A DNA stretch of 64,000 bases from Kocuria coralli (GTDB lineage: Bacteria; Actinomycetota; Actinomycetes; Actinomycetales; Micrococcaceae), in assembly GCF_008831305.1 (NCBI RefSeq), contig NZ_ML708626.1:1-64000 (forward strand), given 5' to 3'. A program made the position numbers and the translations under genes. The notes under the pieces were generated by a model that saw only the letters and a program-made list of their open reading frames with translations, ran no database searches and had not been told where the DNA came from. Below, in pieces: positions 53,764-62,257 of this stretch (position 1 is its first letter; each line of letters starts with the position of its first letter).

Positions 53764-53893
53764 CCACCCTCCCTCTCCCCTCCCTCTCCCCTCTCCCTCC
53801 CCTCCTCTCCCCGCCGAGTGTCCGATCCCGTACCGGAAATCGCGGAAAATCGGTATGCAATCGGACACTCGGCGGGGAGGGGGAGGGGAGGGG
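53764..53893. repeat. Inverted-repeat element flanked by two opposite G-quadruplex tracts
   Basis: Perfect 20-base arms (53807-53826 and 53860-53879) enclose a 33-base centre with a further TACCG/CGGTA pairing. Left of it is a C/T tract (runs of 3-4 C from 53767 to 53812), G-rich on the minus strand. Right of it is GGGGAGGGGGAGGGGAGGGG (53874-53893) on the plus strand. Each divergent gene therefore starts its leader with a quadruplex-prone tract. Confidence 0.65.
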
Positions 53894-53965
53894 TCATGCG
53901 AGGATCGTCACAGGCAACGTGGTCCGCCGCCTCGGCCCGGACCGCTGAGAGGAAAGGCCGCGACC

Positions 53966-55138
53966 ATGAGCGAGCTCTACCCGGATTGTGACCCGTACGG
54001 CGTGGCCGACGTCCTGACGGAGGCCGAGCGCGGCCCGATCCTGCGCCTGAGATCGGTCCTCGAATCGCAGATCCAGCCGCTACTGGCCGAGCACTGGGAA
54101 GCCGGCACGTTCCCCGCCGAGGCGGTGCGGCGGTTGCAGGACCTGCAGCTGATGCACCCACCCGAGCTGGCCGCCGAGACTCCCCGGACGCTGTACCACG
54201 GCTTCCGCATCTTCGAGATGGCCAGGTGCGACGCCTCGATCGCATCCTTCTACACGGCGCAGGCCGGGCTGTTCCGCACAGCCTGCAGGGTGGGCGGCTC
54301 CGCAGAACAGTTCGCCGCGTGGGATCCCCGGATCCAGTCGTTCGAGATGACCGGGGTGTTCTGCCTAACTGAGCCCGAGCACGGCTCGGACATCGCCGGC
54401 GGGCTGTCGACGGCGGCCCGGAAGGACGGCGACGACTGGATCATCGACGGGGTCAAACGCTGGATCGGAGGGGCCCTGACCGCGGACTACCTGTGCATCT
54501 TCGCCCGCGACGTCGCCGACGCCCAGGTCAAGGCGTTCCTGGTCCCGCGCGAGGCCGAGGGGGTCACGCTGGAGAAGATCCACGGCAAGACCTCCCTGCG
54601 GATCATGCAGAACGCGCACATCACCCTGTCCGGGGTACGGGTTCCGGAATCCGCTCGCCTGCAGAACTGCAACTCGTTCAAGGACGTGGCCGCGATGCTG
54701 CGGGTCATGCGCTCCGACGTGTCCTGGATCGCGACGGGCCTCCAGGCCGGTGCCTACGAGGCCGCACTGCGGTACACCCGCGAACGCGAGCAGTTCGGGC
54801 GCCCGATCGCCGGTTTCCAGCTCGTACAGGAGAAACTGGCCCGGATGCTCGGCAATGTGACCGCCTCGCTGTCCCTGGTCTCCCGGCTGGCGGAGAAGCA
54901 GCAGGAGGGCGCCTACCGCGACGAGGACTCGGCCCTGGCGAAGATGTGGGTCTGCTCCAGCATGCGCGAGACCGTGGCGCTGGCCCGCGAAGTGGCGGGC
55001 GGCAACGGCATCACGCTGGCGGCCGACGTCGCCAGGTTCCACGCGGACGCCGAGGCCGTATACTCCTACGAGGGCACCCACGAGGTCAACTCGCTCATCG
55101 TCGGGCGCGCCGTCTCCGGCCGCTCGGCGTTCGTGTGA
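53966..55138 (+). CDS. Acyl-CoA dehydrogenase, glutaryl-CoA dehydrogenase-like
   Basis: A 390-residue FAD enzyme of the acyl-CoA dehydrogenase family. The FAD/substrate motif FCLTEPEHGSDIAGG lies in the middle, followed by REQFGRPIAGFQLVQEKLARML and GGNGITLAADVARF. The catalytic Glu is in the late SYEGTHEVNSLIVGRAVSG, the position and context used by glutaryl-CoA dehydrogenases (family YEGTHDI). It could work in lysine/tryptophan catabolism or on another acyl-CoA. AGGAAAGG precedes the ATG. No electron-transfer flavoprotein genes are adjacent. Confidence 0.87.
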   Translation: MSELYPDCDPYGVADVLTEAERGPILRLRSVLESQIQPLLAEHWEAGTFPAEAVRRLQDLQLMHPPELAAETPRTLYHGFRIFEMARCDASIASFYTAQAGLFRTACRVGGSAEQFAAWDPRIQSFEMTGVFCLTEPEHGSDIAGGLSTAARKDGDDWIIDGVKRWIGGALTADYLCIFARDVADAQVKAFLVPREAEGVTLEKIHGKTSLRIMQNAHITLSGVRVPESARLQNCNSFKDVAAMLRVMRSDVSWIATGLQAGAYEAALRYTREREQFGRPIAGFQLVQEKLARMLGNVTASLSLVSRLAEKQQEGAYRDEDSALAKMWVCSSMRETVALAREVAGGNGITLAADVARFHADAEAVYSYEGTHEVNSLIVGRAVSGRSAFV

Positions 55139-55228
55139 GCCGCCCCCTTACGGGCCATGCATCACAGACGGGGAGAGTGAACCCGGAGGCCCCTCCGCGG
55201 TTCGCCCTCCGCGCCTACGCCGCTCAGC

Positions 55229-56212
55229 TCAGCGCGCGACCTCCCGGTTCACGGGGTACGGAGGGACCCCCCCGCGAGCCATGGCCAGGGCGTTCTCGGC
55301 GCACATCTCGCCCATCCGCGCCCGGGTGGACCGTTCGGCGGAACCGATGTGCGGCAGCAGGAAGGTGTTGGGCAGTTCCGCGAGACCATCGGCCAGATCG
55401 GGTTCGTTCTCGAAGACGTCCAGGCCGGCGGCCTCGATGGTTCCATTGCGCAGCGCCGTCACGAGCGCCTGCTCGTCGACGACGGGTCCGCGGGCGGTGT
55501 TGACCAGAATCGCGGTGGACTTCATCCGCACCAGTTCGTCCGCACCGATCAGATGCTTGGTGTCGGGGGTCAGCGGGACGTGCAGGGAGATGTGATCGGA
55601 GGTCTCCAGCAGCTCGTCCCACGAGACCTGCTCGACCTTGCCGGCCAGGTCGCCGAGTTCGTCGTCGGACACCTCACGATCATGCGGGGGCCGCTGGACG
55701 AAGACCACCTCCATACCGAAGCCCAGCGCACGCCGGGCCATGGCCTTGCCGATGCGGCCCAGCCCCGCGATGCCCAGGCGGGTCCCGGTGATGTCCGCGC
55801 CGAGGAGCAGCTCAGGGGTCATGCCCTGGAACTGACCGGAGCGCACCAGGCGCTCGCCCTCGTGGGCGCGCCGCGCGGCGGCCAGGAGGAGCAGCATCGC
55901 CGTGTTGGCAGAGGCGTCCGAGAGGACGTCGGGGGTGTTGCCCACGAAGATCCCGTTGGCGGTCGCCGAGTCGACGTCGATGTTGTTGTAGCCCACCCCG
56001 AAGTTGGCCACGCCCTTGATCTTCGCTCCGTCGAGGACGTCCGCGGTGATCTGGTCCGAGAGCTGCGTGATCAGGACGTCGTACCGCCCGCTCGCAGCGA
56101 CCTCCTTGAGCTCCTCCGGTCCGTAGCCATGAGCGATCTCCACCTCCCCGACTTCGCGCAGCATCTCCTCGGCGGGTCCGGGCAGCGGGGCGGTGAAAAG
56201 GAACGACGGCAT
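55229..56212 (-). CDS. D-isomer 2-hydroxyacid dehydrogenase (glyoxylate/hydroxypyruvate reductase-like)
   Basis: A 327-residue NAD(P)-dependent enzyme. The Rossmann motif is GIAGLGRIGKAMARRALGFGM, and the catalytic residues are the Arg in VNTARGPVVDEQAL, the Glu in LDVFENEPDL and the His in LLPHIGSAERST. It probably reduces glyoxylate or hydroxypyruvate to glycolate or glycerate, the latter being the substrate of the kinase at 47 kb. The ATG has AGGTGA upstream. Convergent with the acyl-CoA dehydrogenase gene. Confidence 0.9.
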   Translation of the reverse strand: MPSFLFTAPLPGPAEEMLREVGEVEIAHGYGPEELKEVAASGRYDVLITQLSDQITADVLDGAKIKGVANFGVGYNNIDVDSATANGIFVGNTPDVLSDASANTAMLLLLAAARRAHEGERLVRSGQFQGMTPELLLGADITGTRLGIAGLGRIGKAMARRALGFGMEVVFVQRPPHDREVSDDELGDLAGKVEQVSWDELLETSDHISLHVPLTPDTKHLIGADELVRMKSTAILVNTARGPVVDEQALVTALRNGTIEAAGLDVFENEPDLADGLAELPNTFLLPHIGSAERSTRARMGEMCAENALAMARGGVPPYPVNREVAR

Positions 56213-56521
56213 GAGTGGTCACCTCTCTGTTTCGCCCTCACGGGCAGCATACGGCCGGGCGTCTGCGCTCGGCCCTGAGCACCCCTCCATGCTCTCACTC
56301 CGCGGCGACGGCGTCAGTCCAATCGCCTGTGCCAGGCGAGTGGTCGATTCGATCGGGCATCAGGACTGATGGGCGATTGAAGTGACCGGTCGGCCAAGGA
56401 CGGCCACCGGAATGCCGGCTCGACAGCTCGGGGAGCGGGTGCACACAAGAAATCGCGGCTACCGACTGCGCAGTCGGTAGCCGCGATGACCCGTGACCGG
56501 TGAGGTCACGCGGGCAGGCGA
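56213..56521. other. Gap between sodA and the dehydrogenase gene
   Basis: About 310 bases without a convincing ORF. It contains the sodA terminator (56452-56487) and should contain the promoter of the 2-hydroxyacid dehydrogenase. No other structure was recognised. Confidence 0.5.
56452..56487 (-). terminator. Terminator of the superoxide dismutase gene
   Basis: A perfect 36-base palindrome (arms of 18 beginning ATCGCGGCTACC, effectively no loop beyond TGCGCA) about 35 bases after the stop codon. Confidence 0.7.
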
Positions 56522-57142
56522 TCAGATGATCGAGGAACCGCCGGCGCGGGCCTTCTCGAGGCGCTGGGCGACGTCCTGCCAGTTGACGATGTTCCACCAT
56601 GCCTTGACGTAGTCAGGCTTGACGTTCTGGTAGTCCAGGTAGAAGGCGTGCTCCCACATGTCCAGCTGCAGCAGCGGGATGGTGGCGAGCGGGACGCCGT
56701 TCTGCTGGTCGTACATCTGCTCGATGACCAGGTTGCCGCCGATGGGCTCGTAGGCCAGGATCGCCCAGCCGGAACCCTGGATGGTGGTCGCGACGGCGGT
56801 GAACTGGGCCTGGAAGGCATCGAAGGAGCCGAAGGCGTCGTCGATGGCGGAGGCCAGCTCGCCGTCGGGCTTGCCGCCCCCGTCCGGGGACATGTTCTTC
56901 CAGAAGATCGAGTGGTTAACGTGACCGCCCAGGTTGAACTGGAGGTCCTTCGACAGCTTGGCGGCACCGGCGGAATCGCCGTTGGCGCGAGCCTCCTCCA
57001 TCTTCTCCAGCGCGGTATTGGCACCGGTCACGTAGGTGTTGTGGTGCTTGGAGTGGTGGAGCTCCATGATGCGCGCGGAGATGTGCGGCTCAAGAGCGGC
57101 GTAATCGTAATCGAGCTCGGGCAGAACAAACTTCTCAGCCAT
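56522..57142 (-). CDS. sodA: Superoxide dismutase (Fe/Mn family)
   Basis: A 206-residue cytoplasmic enzyme that converts superoxide to oxygen and peroxide. Metal ligands are His29 ([14 protein letters not shown]), a His in [13 protein letters not shown], and the Asp and His of [14 protein letters not shown]. Mn is the more common metal in this group, but the sequence alone does not decide. The ATG is preceded by GAGAGGG. Single gene with its own strong terminator. Confidence 0.95.
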   Translation of the reverse strand: MAEKFVLPELDYDYAALEPHISARIMELHHSKHHNTYVTGANTALEKMEEARANGDSAGAAKLSKDLQFNLGGHVNHSIFWKNMSPDGGGKPDGELASAIDDAFGSFDAFQAQFTAVATTIQGSGWAILAYEPIGGNLVIEQMYDQQNGVPLATIPLLQLDMWEHAFYLDYQNVKPDYVKAWWNIVNWQDVAQRLEKARAGGSSII

Positions 57143-57229
57143 GACAAACCCTCTCTATCGAAATCTCTACCCCTCAATCCAATCGAGAGCAGCCCGGTCG
57201 GTCAAGGCCGTTCAGCCAGTAGCGGAGGT

Positions 57230-59257
57230 TCAGCCCCGGATCGGCCTGCGGGGAATACACCGGATCCAAGCCCATCCGTGGGCTTCCAGGAGCACCCCGT
57301 GGCGAAGGTCCATCCGGGAATCGTCCTGCAGAGAGGTCGCGTGGGACTGGAATCCGGAGAGCGTCTCCCCGGTGACGTACTGGGTCCAGTCGGAGAAGTT
57401 GGCCAGGCACAGGACCACGCTGCCGTCCTGGCCGGGACGCTGGTAGCCCAGGACGGGCTCGTTGCGGGTGTCGAAATCGATCACGTCCTGACCGTCGAAC
57501 TCTGGAGCGGAGGACCGGATCTGGAGCATGCGCCGGATCGCGCCGTAGAGCCGCCCGGCCACGGAGAACAGGTCATGCCGGGCCGCGATGGCGTCCTGCT
57601 CGATCCGGGTCCGGTTGGCCCACCGGGGGTCGGACTCGTGGCCGGATTCGAGCGACCACAGGGGGTCGTCGAGAACGCCCAGTTCGTCCCCGAGCCAGAG
57701 CTCCGGCACCCCGCACAGGGAGAACGCCACGGCGTGGGCCAGCAGCACGCGGTCGGCGCCCGGGCCGGGCTCATGGCGCACCCCGGCCAGGGAGGCCGCG
57801 GTACCGCACACGCCGACCCCGGCCCGGCCGGACCGCGACGGCGTCACGGGGTTGGCCGCGAAGGAGCCCTCGTACCGGCCGGAGTAGAACTCGCCCAGGA
57901 ACCTGCGGTGCGCGTCGGGGTTCAGCCCGGCGGCTAGGACGACGTCGTCGGAGAACGTCCACTGCAGGGCGTCGTGGTTGCGGACCGGCTGCAGGTAGCC
58001 CTTCCCCTCTGCGGGTCCGCCGCGGTCGCGGAGGTCCAGGGCCAGCATGGTGGCGTCCCTGGTGGCGATCGAGCTCCAGATCAAGGCCGCGCGATCCAGG
58101 CCCTCCGCCACCTGCGCTCCGCCCCCCGGCGTTCGCATCTCAGCGGGGTCGCTGGACTCCAGGACCACGGACGGGGCCACGATCTGCAGCAGGTTGCCCA
58201 GGGCGCTGAGCACCCTGCTGCCCGAGGTGTAGACGTCCGAGCAGCCGACGGCGCCCCGCCACAGCTGCCACGGCGACCCGACCCGGAGCACCTGTGCACC
58301 CAGCCCGGCCACGTGCAGCATCTCCCCGGCCATGCCCAGGAACACCCGGGGGTTAGTCCAGTCCAGGTCCCACTGGTGGGCCTGCTCGGAGGTCCGCACC
58401 CGGCGGCGGTCGGAGGGGTCCTTGGGCGCCATACGCTCCCACGCGGGGCCCTGGGCCCACACGGGGCGCTGCGTCGCGTCACCGGTCGGACCGGCCGGCT
58501 GCACGCAGTAGAACTTCTCGAAGAACGGGTTGCGCCGCACCGCGGCGCGGGCCCACGGGTGCTCGGGGGCGGTGCGGGAGAGCACGACGTCGAGCATCAG
58601 CGAGATGCCGTGCTCCTGCAGCGTCTCGCCCAGTTCGGCGAGCTCGGCCATGGTCCCCAGCTTCGGGTTGGCCTCGCGGTAGGAGGCCACGGAGAATCCG
58701 CCGTCGTCCTGGGTATCGGCGGGCCGGAAGGGCGGCAGGAGCCGCAGGTGCGTGATCCCGAGTTCCCTCAGGTACGGAATGCGTTCCCGCACGCCCTGGA
58801 ATCCGCCGGCCCAGCGGTCGGCATAACAGGCGGCGACGACGGCGTTGCGCGAGTTCCACCACGGGGCATGGTGCTCCCGGTCGGAGTCGACCCCGCGGAA
58901 GTAGTCCGGACGCGCCCTCCAGGAATAGGCGATCAGGGAGCCGAGGTCTCCGATGACCAGCTGCATCTCCTCGGCGCTGACACGTTCGCCGTAGAGCTCG
59001 CGCACCGTGCTGATCAGGGGCTGCAGATAGCGGTCGAGCCGGCTGAGGAACTCGTCGTGCTGCGCCTCGCCGCTCAGGTCCACCTGCTCCAGCCGCGCCC
59101 GGGCCACCGTGAGCAGTTCGGCCACGGTGGCGTCGGGGGCGGGCAGGTCCTGGGCGTCCCTCAACCGGGGCAGCTCCTCGACCACCGCCTCGCCCTGGTC
59201 GCGCTGATCCTGGGCCCCAGCCGCCGTATGGGTGCCCCCGGTCACGATGGAAGGCAC
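57230..59257 (-). CDS. Amylosucrase-like GH13 protein lacking catalytic carboxylates
   Basis: A 675-residue protein aligned by eye with Neisseria amylosucrase over its whole length: N-terminal helical domain, (beta/alpha)8 barrel (THLRLLPPFRPADTQDDGGFSV), and the C-terminal domain with LWLGDELGVLDDPLWS and FDGQDVIDFDTRN. The nucleophile Asp of the RMDAVAFIW motif is Gly327 (VLRVGSPWQLW) and the acid/base Glu of FKSEAI is Ser369 (VLESSDPAE). The region I His is Arg (DVVLSRTAPEH), while the third carboxylate (VRNHDALQWTF) is kept. It is probably a pseudoenzyme or binding protein. The GTG start has GGGAG eight bases upstream. Confidence 0.82.
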   Translation of the reverse strand: MPSIVTGGTHTAAGAQDQRDQGEAVVEELPRLRDAQDLPAPDATVAELLTVARARLEQVDLSGEAQHDEFLSRLDRYLQPLISTVRELYGERVSAEEMQLVIGDLGSLIAYSWRARPDYFRGVDSDREHHAPWWNSRNAVVAACYADRWAGGFQGVRERIPYLRELGITHLRLLPPFRPADTQDDGGFSVASYREANPKLGTMAELAELGETLQEHGISLMLDVVLSRTAPEHPWARAAVRRNPFFEKFYCVQPAGPTGDATQRPVWAQGPAWERMAPKDPSDRRRVRTSEQAHQWDLDWTNPRVFLGMAGEMLHVAGLGAQVLRVGSPWQLWRGAVGCSDVYTSGSRVLSALGNLLQIVAPSVVLESSDPAEMRTPGGGAQVAEGLDRAALIWSSIATRDATMLALDLRDRGGPAEGKGYLQPVRNHDALQWTFSDDVVLAAGLNPDAHRRFLGEFYSGRYEGSFAANPVTPSRSGRAGVGVCGTAASLAGVRHEPGPGADRVLLAHAVAFSLCGVPELWLGDELGVLDDPLWSLESGHESDPRWANRTRIEQDAIAARHDLFSVAGRLYGAIRRMLQIRSSAPEFDGQDVIDFDTRNEPVLGYQRPGQDGSVVLCLANFSDWTQYVTGETLSGFQSHATSLQDDSRMDLRHGVLLEAHGWAWIRCIPRRPIRG

Positions 59258-59654
59258 CGACGGCGCTCCCGTGGGCCCGGTGCCGCGGGATCCGCTACGC
59301 CGTCGCCTGCCGCCGCCCGGCGCCGACCCCTTAGCGGGCAGGAGGTACCCCAGGTCGAGTGGATCGGATGCGGGCTCATGGCGTGCGTTCGAAGTAATCG
59401 TGACTCCCCTGGAATCGGCCTGGAACGAACAGATGTTGCAGGCGGACCTAACTCAGGATCGTCGTTGACACCGAGACTTGCCAAATCCGGCAGTGTGCGG
59501 AGAGACCAGCCGATCTGGGCCCGATCTCGGCGCGGAGCAGAAGCTGCCGACTACTCGCCATACTAGAGAGGTGGCCCGATTTTTGCAGGCCGCCCCCTCA
59601 GCGTCACGCATGGCCCGGCCCGGAGCACGACCGGGGGAACGGTTGAAAGCTCGT
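59258..59654. other. Long upstream region of the GH13 gene
   Basis: Nearly 400 bases without a convincing gene. The GH13 frame stays open upstream to a TGA near 59449 but without ATG, GTG or TTG in good context, so a longer protein from an unusual start cannot be excluded. No clear promoter was assigned. Confidence 0.4.
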
Positions 59655-59720
59655 GTGTCCACACCTCGTCCACAAGGATCCACAGCCTTCTCCACACCGT
59701 TGTCCACAAGCTGTGGACAA
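59655..59720. promoter_or_regulatory. Cluster of six DnaA boxes
   Basis: Nine-base boxes start at 59655 (GTGTCCACA), 59666 (TCGTCCACA), 59676 (GGATCCACA), 59688 (TTCTCCACA), 59700 (TTGTCCACA, consensus) and, inverted, 59712 (TGTGGACAA, consensus). Intervals are 11, 10, 12, 12 and 12 bases, roughly one helical turn each. The last two form a 15-bp palindrome (59694-59726). No dnaA, dnaN or other replication gene is in the window. Confidence 0.65.
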
Positions 59721-59721
59721 C

Positions 59722-59756
59722 GGTGTTCCGCCCGGGTCTCCACCGGGCGGAACACC
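59722..59756 (-). terminator. Terminator of the osmolyte transporter operon
   Basis: Perfect 14-bp arms (GGTGTTCCGCCCGG / CCGGGCGGAACACC) with a 7-base loop, 16 bases past the stop of the binding protein gene. Its GGTGT end is shared with the DnaA-box palindrome, so only one of the two hairpins can form completely. Confidence 0.7.
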
Positions 59757-59771
59757 TTGTGCCGCCTGTGA

Positions 59772-60731
59772 CTAGGCGTCGTAGCCGTTCTGGCTCAGCC
59801 AGTCCTGAGCGGCCTGCTGCGGGCTTACGGCCCCGTCCCCGGAGATGGCCTGGTTGAGCTCGATCAAGTCCTGCGTGGTCAGCTTGGCGGACAGCTCGTT
59901 CAGGGCGTCCTCGGCCCCTTCGGGCAGGCGCCCCTCCGCGGTCAGCGGGATCACCTGCTGGGCCAGGAAGTTGTTCTCCGGGTCCTCGAGCACCACCAGG
60001 TCCTGTTCCTCGATCGCCGGGGTCGTGGTGAAGATGTCCGCCACGTCCACATCCCCGCGGGTCAGAGCTTCCACGGTCAGGGTGCCGCCGCCGTCGTTGA
60101 TGGGCTCGAACGACTGCGGCACGCAGCCGTAGTTCTCCTCGAGCCCGGACAGCCCGTAGGCCCGCTCCTGGAACTCGGGCGGACCGGCGATCACCAGCTG
60201 GCCGCACACGGGAGCCATGTCGGCGATGCTGGTCAGCGAGTACTCGTCGGCGGTCTGCTGGGTCACCACCATCGCGTCCTTGTTCTCCGCCTCGGAGGCC
60301 TCCAGCACCATCAGCCCGTCGGAAAGGGCGTCGGGGAGCTCGTTCATGATCTCCTCGGCGGAGGCCGCCGAGGATTCGGGATCCACGTAGAGCAGGAGGT
60401 TGCCGGTGTAGTCGGGGACCAGGTCGATCGATCCGTCCTCCAGGGCGCCGATATACGCCTCGCGGGCCCCGATGCCCGGTTCCGTGGAGGTCTCCACGCC
60501 CGCATCCTCCAGCACGCCGGCGTAGAGCTCCGCGATGATCTGCGACTCCGGGAAGTCCGCCGATCCCACGGTGACCGACCCGTCGGCCTGCGTGCTCTGG
60601 TCGTCGTCGGCCAGCGGGTCGCCGCCACCGCACGCGCTCAGGAGGAACAAGCCCGCCACGGCGAGCGGCAGAACGGCATGACGGCGGGCAACGCGCCGGG
60701 AACGTGCGGGAAGCTGGGGCGTACGTGACAT
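59772..60731 (-). CDS. Osmolyte (glycine betaine/choline-type) ABC transporter binding lipoprotein
   Basis: A 319-residue OpuBC/ProX-type lipoprotein with lipobox LSAC (Cys34) after an Arg-rich N-terminus. The mature part opens VTVGSADFPESQIIAELYAGVLEDAG, the typical start of the family, with PDYTGNLLLYV and DVDVADIFTTTPAIEEQDLVVLEDP further on. It captures quaternary amines outside the cell. GAGGAG lies six bases upstream of the ATG. Last gene of the four-gene operon, separated from the permease by 78 bases. Confidence 0.9.
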   Translation of the reverse strand: MSRTPQLPARSRRVARRHAVLPLAVAGLFLLSACGGGDPLADDDQSTQADGSVTVGSADFPESQIIAELYAGVLEDAGVETSTEPGIGAREAYIGALEDGSIDLVPDYTGNLLLYVDPESSAASAEEIMNELPDALSDGLMVLEASEAENKDAMVVTQQTADEYSLTSIADMAPVCGQLVIAGPPEFQERAYGLSGLEENYGCVPQSFEPINDGGGTLTVEALTRGDVDVADIFTTTPAIEEQDLVVLEDPENNFLAQQVIPLTAEGRLPEGAEDALNELSAKLTTQDLIELNQAISGDGAVSPQQAAQDWLSQNGYDA

Positions 60732-60809
60732 GGTCTTCTCCTCGGTGGGCGGCTGGACTGATGACGTGATGGGCTGATGGCTGCTGAGCGGGCGGGGCGA
60801 GTGTGCCGG

Positions 60810-61490
60810 TCAGTGGGCTCCGGCCGGGCTGGCCCGGATACCCGGGGAGGTGAGGGCTCTCTGCAATGCGGCCAGGACGGCGTCGATCGCCAGCGCCAGG
60901 ACCGCCACGAGCAGCACGGAGCCCAGCATCCGCGAGTAGTCGCGCACGGCCAGTCCGTCGATCAGGTACCGGCCGAGGCCTCCCAGGTTGATGTAGGCGG
61001 CCACGGTCGCCGTCGCGATGACCTGCAGGGCCGCGTTGCGGATCCCGCCCATGGCCACCGGCAGAGCCAGCGGCATCTCGACCCGGGTCAGCACCTGCAG
61101 GGGCGTCATGCCCTGGGCCTTGGCGGCGTCCTTGACCTGGGGGCTCACCTCCGCCACCCCGGCGTACGTGGCCGTCAGGATCGGCGGTACGGCCAGGATC
61201 ACCAGGGCCAGCAGCGGCGGCACCAGCCCGAGGCCCATGAGCAAGGAGAACAGGGTCAGCAGGCCCAGGGTGGGCAGGGCGCGCAGCGCACCCGAGACCC
61301 CGATCACCGCACCCGAGCCGCGGCCGGTGTGACCCACCAGCAGTCCTAGCGGAACGGCGACGACGACGGCGACCACCATCACGATCCCCGAGTACGCCAG
61401 GTGCTCGAGGATCCTGGACGGGATCGCACCCGCTCCGGACCAGTTGGCGGGGTCCACGAGCCATTGCCACGTACCGGCCAGCAGATTCAT
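60810..61490 (-). CDS. Osmolyte ABC transporter permease (second)
   Basis: A 226-residue membrane protein with six helices of the OpuBB/OpuBD family. The binding-protein-dependent permease loop is PPILTATYAGVAEVSPQVKDAAKAQGMTPLQVLTRVEMPLALPV. The ATG overlaps the stop of the upstream permease (ATGA), so the two halves of the channel are made together. Confidence 0.9.
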   Translation of the reverse strand: MNLLAGTWQWLVDPANWSGAGAIPSRILEHLAYSGIVMVVAVVVAVPLGLLVGHTGRGSGAVIGVSGALRALPTLGLLTLFSLLMGLGLVPPLLALVILAVPPILTATYAGVAEVSPQVKDAAKAQGMTPLQVLTRVEMPLALPVAMGGIRNAALQVIATATVAAYINLGGLGRYLIDGLAVRDYSRMLGSVLLVAVLALAIDAVLAALQRALTSPGIRASPAGAH

Positions 61491-62257
61491 GCTCCACCCC
61501 CGGTGGCCGCGATACGGCCGGCAGTCGTATCAGGTGCGGGACCGGTTCCAGCCGTCCCCGCGCTGTCGGAGCGGCCGCCGCGGGGGTCGCGCCGTCGTCC
61601 GCCAGCCCGTCCGCCAGCCCGTCCTCCGGGCCGCTGCCAGCGGGTGAGCACCAGCCCCGTGAGGCGCAGGATCTGGTCCAGGCCCACGGCCAGGACGACG
61701 GTGACCACAACGCCCACCAGGATCTCCTCGGCGATGCCGCGTCGCAGTCCGTCGGTGAACAGGGTTCCGAGCGACTGGATCCCGATGACCGCCCCCACAG
61801 AGACCATGGAGATATTGGCGACCACCGCGGTGCGCACCCCGGCCAGCATGACCGGGACGGCCAGCGGCAGCTCAACGGCCCAGAACCGCTGCCAGGGCGT
61901 ATGGCCCATGGCGGTCGCCGCCTGGAGGACGGAGCGGTCCACCGATCTGAAGGCATCGGTGCAGGAGCGCACCAGGATCGCCACCACGTAGATCGTCAGC
62001 GCCACGATCACGTTGACGATCGAGGTGATCCGCGTGCCCAGCACCACCGGCAGGACGACGAACAGCGTCAGTGACGGGATGGTGTACAGCAGGGCGGCGC
62101 CATTGACCATCAGGGGACGGACCCACCGCGAACCGGCCGCCAGCCGGGCCAGGGGGATCGAGATCAGCAGGCCCAGCACGACGGGCAGCACCGACTGGAA
62201 CAGATGCGTGCCCGTCAGCCGCAGCACGAGGTCCACGTTGTCCGGCAGCCAGGTCAT
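61487..62257 (-). CDS. Osmolyte ABC transporter permease (first)
   Basis: A 256-residue homologue of the other permease with six helices. The EAA-type loop reads VRSCTDAFRSVDRSVLQAATAMGHTPWQRFWAVELPLAVPV. A Gly/Arg/Ala-rich tail of about 50 residues follows the last helix, rich in GRAGGRAGG, and has no counterpart in the second permease. The start overlaps the ATPase stop by four bases (ATGA). Confidence 0.9.
   Translation of the reverse strand: MTWLPDNVDLVLRLTGTHLFQSVLPVVLGLLISIPLARLAAGSRWVRPLMVNGAALLYTIPSLTLFVVLPVVLGTRITSIVNVIVALTIYVVAILVRSCTDAFRSVDRSVLQAATAMGHTPWQRFWAVELPLAVPVMLAGVRTAVVANISMVSVGAVIGIQSLGTLFTDGLRRGIAEEILVGVVVTVVLAVGLDQILRLTGLVLTRWQRPGGRAGGRAGGRRRDPRGGRSDSAGTAGTGPAPDTTAGRIAATGGGA

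Noticed and set aside
59655-59720. The chromosomal origin oriC
   Set aside because: Box density is suggestive, but no dnaA, dnaN, rpmH or gyrase genes flank it and there is no clear AT-rich unwinding region.
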